Of a DNA stretch of 32,223 nt, positions 25,153 to 32,223 are shown piece after piece. The stretch is from Muribaculaceae bacterium (GTDB taxonomy: Bacteria; Bacteroidota; Bacteroidia; Bacteroidales; Muribaculaceae). Position 1 is the first letter of the stretch, and every line of letters starts with the position of its first letter. The stretch lies in NCBI GenBank assembly GCA_017559355.1, contig JAFYSL010000051.1, positions 1 to 32,223 on the forward strand, read 5' to 3'. The notes under the pieces are model-generated. The model had not been told where the DNA came from, searched no databases, and saw only the letters and a list, made by a program, of their open reading frames with translations. Position numbers and translations under genes: made by a program.

Positions 25153-25506
25153 ATGAAAGCAAGACATCTTAATTTTGACGAATTTGCAACTCGTATAGCA
25201 AACCCTCATAACCTCAACGATTGGCAATTCCTTGGCGATAGACCTGCCATTATAGACTTCTATGCATCATGGTGTGGTCCATGCAAAATGCTCGCTCCAG
25301 TTCTTGACGATGTGGCTCGCGACTATGATGGGAAAATAGATGTATATAAAATTGATGTTGACAAAGAACCTGCATTAGCAAATGCGTTCAAGGTGCGCAG
25401 CATTCCTACTCTACTTTTCATTCCACGCGAAAAACTCCCCGTAATATCTCGTGGAGCTATGAGCAAAACCGACCTTATTGAAGCTATCAATACTCACTTA
25501 CTATAG
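25153..25506 (+). CDS. trxA: Thioredoxin
   Basis: This 117-residue protein has the thioredoxin fold and no signal peptide, so it should be cytoplasmic. The active site is WCGPC (C41, C44), preceded by IIDFYASW. KIDVDKEPALANAFKVRSIPTLLF follows, with the cis-proline in SIPT. An N-terminal extension of about ten residues (NLNDWQFLGDRP) is longer than in E. coli TrxA and is typical of several Bacteroidales thioredoxins. It would reduce protein disulfides with electrons from thioredoxin reductase. It sits alone between two terminator hairpins. Bacteroidales have several thioredoxins, so the symbol is by family only. Confidence 0.92.
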   Translation: MKARHLNFDEFATRIANPHNLNDWQFLGDRPAIIDFYASWCGPCKMLAPVLDDVARDYDGKIDVYKIDVDKEPALANAFKVRSIPTLLFIPREKLPVISRGAMSKTDLIEAINTHLL

Positions 25507-25544
25507 CAACCAACTTTCTTTTTCCATATATCAACTAAACTTTC

Positions 25545-25575
25545 GGGGGGGATAATATATCTCCCCCTTTCTTTG
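25545..25575 (+). terminator. Rho-independent terminator of the thioredoxin gene
   Basis: GGGGGGGAT (25545-25553) pairs with ATCTCCCCC (25559-25567), nine pairs including one G-T, with loop AATAT, followed by TTTCTTT. The downstream edge overlaps the next promoter. Confidence 0.82.
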
Positions 25576-25602
25576 CTGATTCTCAAATTCATATTATTTT
25601 TG
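25572..25602 (+). promoter_or_regulatory. Promoter of the MBL-fold gene, predicts a leaderless mRNA
   Basis: TTTG at 25572-25575 and TATTTTTG at 25595-25602 are 19 bases apart, a full consensus match. The -7 box ends four bases before the ATG at 25607, so transcription should start at or within a couple of bases of the start codon. Confidence 0.7.
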
Positions 25603-25606
25603 CATT

Positions 25607-26419
25607 ATGAAACTATGTGTTTTGGTTGATAATGCACCTGGAGTGCAAGAAGAATTGATTTCCGAGCATGGGCTGTCGATATGGATAGAACTTGACGGAG
25701 AGAAATGGCTTATCGATACTGGGTTAAGTGATGCGTTTGCCAAAAATGCATCGATTTTGGGCATCGACATTGCCGACGTGGATTACCTTGTTTTATCACA
25801 TGGGCATATCGATCATTGTGGTGGATTAGAAACATTCCTTTCTCTCAACAAAAAGGCAAAAATTTACCTTTCGGAAAATATTAATAACAACCACTACTAC
25901 TCTACTCGACGTGGCGATAAACGTGATATTTCACTCAACTATTCGCTGATTGAGAAACACCGTCAACGATTTATTTTCGTAGATGAGAATATTGACATAA
26001 ATAGATCTGTGCGCATAGTTTCATCATTCACCTCAACACAACCAAAGCCACTTGCTAACAGTACTCTTTTGGCTAATGACTCTATCGATGATTTTAATCA
26101 CGAAATTGCCGTAGAAATTACGACCGATAATGGCATTGTAATCGTTTCGCCTTGCTCTCACAATGGTGTGATAAACACGATTGAAGGGTGTGAAAACAAT
26201 CAAAATGTATCACACTATATTGGTGGCACTCATCTTGTTGATGGATATGAGAGTGGCGAGGATTTACAACAATTAGCAACTACCATAAAAAGCCATTATC
26301 CACAACTCACTTTGATTAGTGGCCATTGCACTGGCGAGAGGGCTAAAAAGGTGTTTCACGAAGTGTTAAACGACAAATTCATTGAATTTTACACTGGTTT
26401 TTCGTTAATTATCGATTAA
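25607..26419 (+). CDS. Metallo-beta-lactamase-fold hydrolase (COG1237-like)
   Basis: The 270-residue cytoplasmic protein has the MBL metal motif H-x-H-x-D-H at 65-70 (SHGHIDHCGG). The further ligands are in SPCSHNG and in HYIGGTHLVDG, with a conserved C-terminal SGHCTGERAKKVF. N-terminal LVDN and the EHGLSIWIE segment match the branch that includes the methanopterin-pathway-like dihydropterin enzymes (COG1237). Bacteria have many members of unknown substrate, so a specific function cannot be given. It starts at the ATG at 25607 because homology and the promoter both point there. The gene is monocistronic. Confidence 0.85.
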   Translation: MKLCVLVDNAPGVQEELISEHGLSIWIELDGEKWLIDTGLSDAFAKNASILGIDIADVDYLVLSHGHIDHCGGLETFLSLNKKAKIYLSENINNNHYYSTRRGDKRDISLNYSLIEKHRQRFIFVDENIDINRSVRIVSSFTSTQPKPLANSTLLANDSIDDFNHEIAVEITTDNGIVIVSPCSHNGVINTIEGCENNQNVSHYIGGTHLVDGYESGEDLQQLATTIKSHYPQLTLISGHCTGERAKKVFHEVLNDKFIEFYTGFSLIID

Positions 26420-26425
26420 AATCAC

Positions 26426-26433
26426 TACCTTCG
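26426..26433 (+). promoter_or_regulatory. Putative -7 promoter box of the GHL10 gene
   Basis: TACCTTCG lies 35 bases before the ATG at 26469 and differs in one base from TAnnTTTG. The -33 region has no exact TTTG. Confidence 0.4.
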
Positions 26434-26468
26434 CAAAATCAAGAGAATAATAACCCTAAATTAAATAT

Positions 26469-29400
26469 ATGAAATCTAGATTTTTACGCCTATTTACTAT
26501 GGCATTGTTGTTATCAACAATCGTAGGTAACGCATTTGCAGCCAATCCTAAACGCGAAATGCGTTCAACCTGGCTAACATTAGTTGAAAACATTGACTGG
26601 CCTTCTACAAAAGGTACAAGTGCTTCAGCACAAACAAAACAAAAACAAGAATTAATAGCCTATCTCGACTACCTCGAAGAGCTTAAAATGACTTCAACCT
26701 GTTTGCATATACGCACAATGGGTGATGCTGCATATCCATCAGAATATGCACCTTGGTCGAGCTATATTTCAGGTACTCGAGGTGTAAGTCCTGGTTGGGA
26801 CCCTCTTGCGTTTTTCGTAGAAGAATGTCACAAACGTGGTATTGAAGCCTATGTGTGGTTGAACCCTTACCGTTGGAGTAGTAAAGGATTAACTACTTGG
26901 TCAACAGAAAAAGACTTAGAATGGAAAAACAAGGATATGCTTATTGTGGGTTCCAATGGAACTTATGTAACATTCAATCCAGCACTAAAAGAAACTCGTG
27001 AACTAATCGTAAATGTCATTAAAGAAATTGTCAATAACTACGCTATTGATGGCATGCTATTTGATGACTATTTCTATCCAAGTGGAGGTACTGCAGAAGA
27101 CTCAAGTGCTCCTGACTACGATGATTATAAAGCGAGTGGCACAACAATGTCGATTGGAGATTGGCGTCGTCGCAATGTGAACGACATGGTTGCTGACTGC
27201 TATAACACGATTAAAGAGCTTCGCCCTGACGTGCGATTTGGTATCGGTCCTGCAGGAGTTTCAAGCAAATCTGCAAGCCTTTATGGTCTACCATCTCTTT
27301 CATCTTATGGTTCAAGCGCAAGCGACTGGCAATACGCTACAATATATAGCGACCCATTAACATGGATGAAAGAAGGTACAATTGATTTCATTTCACCTCA
27401 ACTTTATTGGGAAACAACTCACTCAACCAATGGTTATGAAGAATTAACACATTGGTGGAGCGACGCTGCCGATAAATTAAATTGTCACTACTATTCAAGC
27501 CAAGCTTCTTATAAGGTGACAAACACTGGTTGGGGCGTAAATGAAATGATTAAACAAGTAGAACACAATCGTACTTATGCAAAAAATAACAATTGCGGTA
27601 CTATTTATTACAACTCAAATACTTTCAAGAGTTATTTAAGTTCTCTTAAAGACAATGTGTATTCAACTCCTGCACTAACACCCGAAATCACATGGAAACA
27701 TGGCGACAGCTATGGTGCTGTTTCTAATTTGAAATACAACAACGGAACTCTCTCATGGGACGCAACTGAGAATGGCAATGCAATTATCCGTTACACCGTG
27801 TATGCTATGCCTCTATCGGTAACTATCGACCAAGCGAAATCAGCCGACGGAGATGGCTTTGATGGAAAATATCTACAAAAAGTAGTTTATGGCACATCTT
27901 ATACTCTCGACAGCGACAAACAAAGCAACTATTGGTATGTTGTGAATGTATTTGATGGCTACGGTAAAGAACATGAACTTGCAATCGCAAACTATCCCGA
28001 AGGTGATTCAGAAGTGGCTACACTTATTTCGCCAATCAATGGTGCAAAAGTAGCATGGAGCCAAGAATTTAAATGGAGCAATATCGATAATGCAACCTAT
28101 ACTATTGAAATCGCCAATAACGAAGCATTTACTACTATTGTAAAGCAAGAGAAAAACTTGACTACCAACTCAGCAATAGTAGATTTAAGCGACCTCGAAT
28201 CAACAAAAACTTATTATTGGAGAATTCGCACTGCACAAGCAAGCAAACTCGAATCAGTGAGCGAAGTTGCATCGTTTGTAACAACTACTCGTCCATCAGC
28301 ACCTAAAACTATCCTCCTCACACCTAATGATGGAGCTAAATTGGAAGAAGATGTAACATTTAGTTGGAGTGCCGTAGAATGCGAAGAATATACTTTGCAA
28401 ATGTCGGCTCAAACTGACTTCTCTAATATTCTTTACCAAAAGAAATTGACAACAAACTCTCACGACCTCACTTTGTCATACTTAGGTCTTGGTAAATACT
28501 ATTGGCGAGTTATCACATCAAGCAAATCCATGACCGATACCTACTCTGACGTAAGAAGTTTTGAAATTACTAAATTGTCAGTTGGCAATTTTGAACAAGG
28601 TTACTCTATCAAAATCGATAAAGACAACGACACTTATACCGAAACAAACAACATTGCTCTCAATAGCGTATGGTTCCGTTCGGTTCATGACGACTACAAA
28701 AATATCACTTTTGGCAATGATGGGGCATTCAATCGTTCATTCTGCGTAGTGGGCAACACCGTTTATATGGCAGGACGCTCTGAAAACTCATCAAAAGCGA
28801 GTATCTACTTGCGTAAATTTGACGGCACAACAGGCGAAATATTGGGCGACATCATCTTAGGCGATGAAGGTAAAGTCGCATACTACCCCTGTAATAGTGT
28901 TGACAAAGATAGCAAAGGCAATGTATGCATCTCTAACTTATCACTCAACATCAGTTCAACACCTATCAAGTTACACCTCGTTGACCTTGAAACAGGTGAA
29001 TTGACCGAAGTAGCGTCATTGACATATAGTGGTTCTACATCTCGCTGCGACCACATTACATTGACTGGTGATGTTGCTGAAGGAAACTTTACTGTTTATG
29101 CAGCATTTGCAAAAGCAAAAGTTGTGGTTCGTTGGAATTACGAAAATGGCGTTCAAAAATCACAAGAGGTTTGCACTCTCACACTTAATCCATCAAGTAA
29201 GAGCACTCTCGGAACAGCTCCTCGCATAATATTAATCGATGACAATTCATTCTTTATTCGTGGTGGCGAAACTGAATGGGCTCGCTACAACTTCTCATCG
29301 GGCAAAGTTGTTGACTCATTCAACAATAATACTGCACTCAAACCTATCGCAGGTGAAGCAAATGGTGGTACTTGGTTTACCCTCAACGGCACTAATTATG

Positions 29401-29801
29401 TAGCTCTCCCCTATGCTGACTATACCGACCCACAAGGACACCAATTCATGTTGATGAAAGCCGACGAAGATCTTTCATTCAAATCAATGGAAGAGATGTG
29501 GACAATGCCAAAAGATGGTATGGGCGCCATGAGCAGCACTACATTCCAAGCCGATGCTGATTATGTGCAAACATCAGCAGGACGCATTATGCTATATCTA
29601 TTTGTTCCAGGCAATGGATTGTGTGCTTACGAAATCGTTGATACCGCAGCAAGTGGCGTAGAAGATTGCACATTTGGCACTTCAAATGCTACCGAAGTAG
29701 CACGCTACGACATTCATGGTCGCATGCTCTCTCATCCTACAAATGGTCTCAACATCATAAAAATGAGCGACGGCACAGTGAAAAAAGTTATCGTTAAATA
29801 A
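26469..29801 (+). CDS. Large secreted GHL10-family glycosidase-like protein with FN3 repeats and T9SS-like tail
   Basis: The 1110-residue protein has a signal peptide (about residues 1-24, AFA-ANPK). A GHL10 (DUF187) barrel follows at about 28-395, with REMRSTWLTLVENIDWP, HKRGIEAYVWLNPYRW, YAIDGMLFDDYFYP (191-204) and TIDFISPQLYWE. Three FN3-like modules lie at about 400-510, 515-605 and 612-700; the second and third each carry the YYWRI/YYWRV strand. About 710-1060 resembles a beta-propeller (strand-rich, repeated short blades), and the end (VARYDIHGRMLSHPTNGLNIIKM...KKVIVK) is a T9SS-like tail. GHL10 proteins include E. coli DigH, which cuts stem-peptide-free peptidoglycan, so a glycan-cleaving role at the cell surface is likely. 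The exact substrate is unknown. A strong terminator follows. Confidence 0.83.
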   Translation: MKSRFLRLFTMALLLSTIVGNAFAANPKREMRSTWLTLVENIDWPSTKGTSASAQTKQKQELIAYLDYLEELKMTSTCLHIRTMGDAAYPSEYAPWSSYISGTRGVSPGWDPLAFFVEECHKRGIEAYVWLNPYRWSSKGLTTWSTEKDLEWKNKDMLIVGSNGTYVTFNPALKETRELIVNVIKEIVNNYAIDGMLFDDYFYPSGGTAEDSSAPDYDDYKASGTTMSIGDWRRRNVNDMVADCYNTIKELRPDVRFGIGPAGVSSKSASLYGLPSLSSYGSSASDWQYATIYSDPLTWMKEGTIDFISPQLYWETTHSTNGYEELTHWWSDAADKLNCHYYSSQASYKVTNTGWGVNEMIKQVEHNRTYAKNNNCGTIYYNSNTFKSYLSSLKDNVYSTPALTPEITWKHGDSYGAVSNLKYNNGTLSWDATENGNAIIRYTVYAMPLSVTIDQAKSADGDGFDGKYLQKVVYGTSYTLDSDKQSNYWYVVNVFDGYGKEHELAIANYPEGDSEVATLISPINGAKVAWSQEFKWSNIDNATYTIEIANNEAFTTIVKQEKNLTTNSAIVDLSDLESTKTYYWRIRTAQASKLESVSEVASFVTTTRPSAPKTILLTPNDGAKLEEDVTFSWSAVECEEYTLQMSAQTDFSNILYQKKLTTNSHDLTLSYLGLGKYYWRVITSSKSMTDTYSDVRSFEITKLSVGNFEQGYSIKIDKDNDTYTETNNIALNSVWFRSVHDDYKNITFGNDGAFNRSFCVVGNTVYMAGRSENSSKASIYLRKFDGTTGEILGDIILGDEGKVAYYPCNSVDKDSKGNVCISNLSLNISSTPIKLHLVDLETGELTEVASLTYSGSTSRCDHITLTGDVAEGNFTVYAAFAKAKVVVRWNYENGVQKSQEVCTLTLNPSSKSTLGTAPRIILIDDNSFFIRGGETEWARYNFSSGKVVDSFNNNTALKPIAGEANGGTWFTLNGTNYVALPYADYTDPQGHQFMLMKADEDLSFKSMEEMWTMPKDGMGAMSSTTFQADADYVQTSAGRIMLYLFVPGNGLCAYEIVDTAASGVEDCTFGTSNATEVARYDIHGRMLSHPTNGLNIIKMSDGTVKKVIVK

Positions 29802-29824
29802 CACAATTTTCAATCAACTATAAT

Positions 29825-29860
29825 ACAATGGCTGCCGATTTCGGTAGCCATTGTTTGTTT
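29825..29860 (+). terminator. Rho-independent terminator of the GHL10 gene
   Basis: ACAATGGCTGCCGA (29825-29838) pairs with TCGGTAGCCATTGT (29841-29854), 14 pairs including one G-T, followed by TTGTTT. Confidence 0.85.
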
Positions 29861-29864
29861 AAGA

Positions 29865-29917
29865 TCTTTCGTGTCTTTAAAGTCTTTAACGACCTTTGAA
29901 ACATTAACGACTCTAAA
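29865..29917. repeat. Degenerate short repeat rich in CTTTAA and TTAACGAC
   Basis: TCTTTAA occurs twice in close order (29874-29880 and 29883-29889), and TTAACGAC occurs at 29886-29893 and 29904-29911. Similar low-complexity runs are frequent between genes in Bacteroidales. The function is unknown. Confidence 0.45.
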
Positions 29918-29966
29918 GAATTACTTCATCCTAGATAGGTAGCATTTCATAAAATTGTGATATTTT

Positions 29967-29997
29967 TTTGTATTGCTCTCAATTTGCACTATCGTTG
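29967..29997 (+). promoter_or_regulatory. Upstream promoter-like sequence of parC (P1, one mismatch)
   Basis: TTTG at 29967-29970 and TATCGTTG at 29990-29997 are 19 bases apart. The -7 box has one mismatch to TAnnTTTG. It shares TTGCACTATC with the stronger promoter 86 bases downstream. Confidence 0.4.
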
Positions 29998-30031
29998 GTT
30001 GCTCCTTAGATAGGCGGCGCCTCGGCAAAGT

Positions 30032-30056
30032 GCAAATTTAAACGAGTTTAATTTGC
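30032..30056. repeat. Imperfect hairpin carrying the parC -33 box
   Basis: GCAAATTTAAAC and GTTTAATTTGC pair with one bulged T around a GA loop. The second arm contains the TTTG used as the -33 box. GCCTCGGC (30019-30026) and GCTCGGC (30063-30069) flank it, a layout I associate with dispersed promoter repeats in Bacteroidales. Confidence 0.5.
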
Positions 30057-30083
30057 TTTTACGCTCGGCTTGCACTATCTTTG
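30052..30083 (+). promoter_or_regulatory. Main promoter of parC (P2)
   Basis: TTTG at 30052-30055 and TATCTTTG at 30076-30083 are 20 bases apart, a perfect consensus match. The leader to the ATG at 30149 would be about 60 bases. Confidence 0.78.
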
Positions 30084-30148
30084 TAGTTGATAAAAAGTGT
30101 ATTAACGCAAATACGCTATTGACCAATAAAATTCTCTCAAAAACACAT

Positions 30149-32223
30149 ATGAGCGACGAAATAAATTCAATTGACGAAAACGAAGAATTACCCGTAGAAG
30201 TATCTTCTAATAACGAAAATACCCATTCTACTCCCGACAAGGACAAAGATGTGGTTAAACATCATTTGCGTGGCATGTATCGCAGTTGGTTTTTGGATTA
30301 TGCTTCATACGTAATCCTTGAACGTGCTGTGCCTCATATCGACGACGGGTTGAAGCCTGTGCAACGTCGTATTCTTCACTCAATGAAGACTCTTGATGAT
30401 GGTCGATTCAATAAGGTTGCTAACATTGTGGGTAACACAATGCAATATCACCCTCACGGTGATGCATCAATCAACGATGCGCTTGTAACTCTTGGTCAAA
30501 AAGATTTATTGGTTGAAACACAAGGTAACTGGGGTAACATTCTCACTGGTGCATCGGCAGCGGCTGGTCGTTACATTGAGGCGCGTCTATCTTCATTCGC
30601 TCTTGAAACTCTTTACAATCCAAAAGTTACCGAGTGGACTTTATCATACGACGGTCGTAAGAAAGAACCTGTAACACTCCCCGCTAAGTTCCCGTTGCTT
30701 TTAGCGCAAGGGGTTGAAGGTATCGCCGTAGGTCTTTCTTCAAAAATACTCCCTCACAACTTTAACGAAATCCTTGATGCTGCAGTAGCATATCTTCGTG
30801 GCGAAGAGTTTGTACTCTACCCCGACTTTATGACTGGTGGTTTTATTGACGTATCTCGTTATAACGATGGAGAGCGTGGTGGTGTAGTGAAAGTGCGCGC
30901 TAAAATCGAAAAACTCGATAACAAGACACTCGCTATTACTGAAATCCCTTATGGAAAGACTACAGGCACACTTATTGACTCTATTTTGAAAGCATTTGAG
31001 AAAGGGAAAATTAAGATTCGCAAGGTCGACGACAACACTGCCGAAACTGCTTTGATTCTTGTTCATCTACTACCTGGCACCTCAAGCGACAAAACTATCG
31101 ACGCATTGTATGCCTTTACAGATTGTGAGGTCAATATTTCGCCTAACTGTTGTGTGATTAAAGACAAAAAACCTCACTTCCTCGGTGTGAGCGATGTATT
31201 ACGTCATAGTGTTGACACTACTAAAGAAATTCTTCGCAAAGAACTTGAAATACAACTTGGCGAGGTGCGCGAATTGCTTCACTTTGCTTCATTGGAACGC
31301 ATCTTCATCGAAGAGCGCATCTATAAAGACAAAGAATTTGAAGAAAGCCGCACTATGGAAGAGGCTATCGCTCATATCGACAAACGTTTAGAGCCTTGGG
31401 AACCAAAATTCATTCGTCCAATCACCGATGATGACATTCTTCGCTTGATGGAAATCAAGATGGGACGCATTCTTAAATTCAACTCTCAAAAAGCCGAAGA
31501 ACTTATCGCTTCATATAACGATAAAATTAAAGCATTGCTCAAAGACCTCAACCACATTGTTGAATACACAATTAAGTGGTATGAAAGTCTTAAGGCAAAA
31601 TATGGAGAAGCATATCCACGCCACACTGTGATTCGTGGATTTGACAGCATCGAAGCCGCAACCGTTGCTGAAGCCAACGAAAAACTCTATATCAATCGCG
31701 AAGAGGGATTCATTGGCACTGGTTTGAAGAAAGACGAATTTGTGTGCAACTGTTCTAACATTGATGATATTATCATCTTCTACAAAGATGGTAAATACAA
31801 AATCGTCAAGGTACAAGAGAAGATGTTTATCGGCAAAAATGTGCTTTATCTCAATGTGTTTAAGCGCAACGACTCACGCACAATCTACAACGTGATATAT
31901 CAAGATGGCAAAGGTGGTGTGTTCTACATGAAACGCTTTGCTGTTACTGGCGTCACTCGCGACAAAGAATATGACCTCACAAAAGGTGCTCCTGGAACAA
32001 AGATTCACTGGTTCACTGCCAACCCTAATGGCGAAGCTGAAGTAGTGAAAGTTACACTCAAACCAAAACCCCGATTAAAAACGCTCCAATTTGATGTTGA
32101 CTTTAGCGAACTCGCCATCAAAGGGAAACAGTCGCAAGGAAATATCGTAACCAAGAACGAGGTACACCGCTTCTCTCTCAAAGAGAAAGGTGCTTCTACA
32201 CTCGGTGGTCGCGAGGTGTGGTT
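30149..32223 (+). CDS. parC: DNA topoisomerase IV subunit A (3' end cut by window)
   Basis: The frame is open from the ATG at 30149 to the end of the window (691 codons, no stop). A charged N-terminal tail of about 35 residues precedes the winged-helix domain RGMYRSWFLDYASYVILERAVPHIDDGLKPVQRRI. The quinolone-region motif QYHPHGDASINDAL (99-112) follows, then the catalytic tyrosine Y142 in AAGRYIEARL, then FPLLLAQGVEGIAVGLSSKILPHNF. The C-terminal beta-pinwheel begins near EKLYINREEGFIGTGL. Together with ParE this enzyme decatenates chromosomes using ATP. HPHGDASI and the RKKEPVTLPAKFP segment point to the Bacteroidota ParC and not GyrA. It has its own promoter. The last part of the pinwheel lies beyond the window. 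Confidence 0.92.
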   Translation, partial: MSDEINSIDENEELPVEVSSNNENTHSTPDKDKDVVKHHLRGMYRSWFLDYASYVILERAVPHIDDGLKPVQRRILHSMKTLDDGRFNKVANIVGNTMQYHPHGDASINDALVTLGQKDLLVETQGNWGNILTGASAAAGRYIEARLSSFALETLYNPKVTEWTLSYDGRKKEPVTLPAKFPLLLAQGVEGIAVGLSSKILPHNFNEILDAAVAYLRGEEFVLYPDFMTGGFIDVSRYNDGERGGVVKVRAKIEKLDNKTLAITEIPYGKTTGTLIDSILKAFEKGKIKIRKVDDNTAETALILVHLLPGTSSDKTIDALYAFTDCEVNISPNCCVIKDKKPHFLGVSDVLRHSVDTTKEILRKELEIQLGEVRELLHFASLERIFIEERIYKDKEFEESRTMEEAIAHIDKRLEPWEPKFIRPITDDDILRLMEIKMGRILKFNSQKAEELIASYNDKIKALLKDLNHIVEYTIKWYESLKAKYGEAYPRHTVIRGFDSIEAATVAEANEKLYINREEGFIGTGLKKDEFVCNCSNIDDIIIFYKDGKYKIVKVQEKMFIGKNVLYLNVFKRNDSRTIYNVIYQDGKGGVFYMKRFAVTGVTRDKEYDLTKGAPGTKIHWFTANPNGEAEVVKVTLKPKPRLKTLQFDVDFSELAIKGKQSQGNIVTKNEVHRFSLKEKGASTLGGREVW

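Larger units (their letters stand above)
29855..30148. other. Gene-free region upstream of parC
   Basis: This stretch of about 294 bases (347 counted from the GHL10 stop) holds no convincing gene. It contains a degenerate AT-rich repeat (29865-29917), two promoter-like sequences sharing the direct repeat TTGCACTATC (29984-29993 and 30070-30079), an imperfect hairpin (30032-30056) flanked by GCCTCGGC and GCTCGGC, and the parC leader. Confidence 0.7.

Overview
The window is a stretch of chromosome from a Bacteroidota bacterium, most likely order Bacteroidales (Muribaculaceae, Prevotellaceae or a near relative). Four things point there: the rpsU-xerC-hpf start, repeated Bacteroides-type promoters (TTTG, about 20 bases, then TAnnTTTG), near absence of Shine-Dalgarno sequences, and secreted proteins with type IX secretion (T9SS)-like C-terminal tails. 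The DNA is AT-rich. I see no CRISPR array, tRNA, rRNA, insertion sequence or prophage. The tyrosine recombinase is the housekeeping XerC/D type.

Layout from left to right. (1) 1-1500: the end of rpsU, then xerC and hpf, closed by a strong terminator. (2) 1528-4240: a tight three-gene unit, focA-upp-uraA (formate channel plus uracil salvage and uptake). (3) 4313-5420: class II fructose-bisphosphate aldolase with its own promoter and terminator. (4) 5470-8866: two adjacent secreted CotH-type atypical kinase homologues of different architecture. (5) 8914-10660: ychF and a small lipoprotein. (6) 10682-14292, minus strand: an arginine block, argR, GNAT acyltransferase, argG, PspC mini-protein, argC. 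(7) 14360-15973, minus strand: gltX. (8) 16023-20077, minus strand: two exported transglutaminase-fold proteins, one with an intact Cys-His-Asp triad and one apparently without. (9) 20129-22728, plus strand: a DUF4143 ATPase, a SEL1-repeat protein and an overlapping small lipoprotein. (10) 22753-25040: an orphan GH97 glucosidase of the SusB type. (11) 25106-26419: thioredoxin and a metallo-beta-lactamase-fold hydrolase with an apparently leaderless transcript. (12) 26469-29854: a large secreted GHL10-FN3 glycosidase-like protein. (13) 29855-32223: a 0.3 kb gene-free region carrying two promoter-like sequences, then parC running off the end.

Most of the window is core metabolism and housekeeping, interspersed with envelope and secreted proteins. 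The best candidates for unfamiliar biology are the active/inactive transglutaminase pair, the tandem CotH-like secreted kinases, the SEL1/lipoprotein overlap, and the GNAT enzyme with a conserved-looking cysteine cluster in the arginine operon. On the regulatory side the notable items are a lone strong Shine-Dalgarno before hpf, an 18-bp palindrome upstream of argR, and duplicated promoter pieces upstream of ychF and parC. I found no single obvious new multi-gene defence or mobile system. All family assignments come from reading motifs, without database searches.
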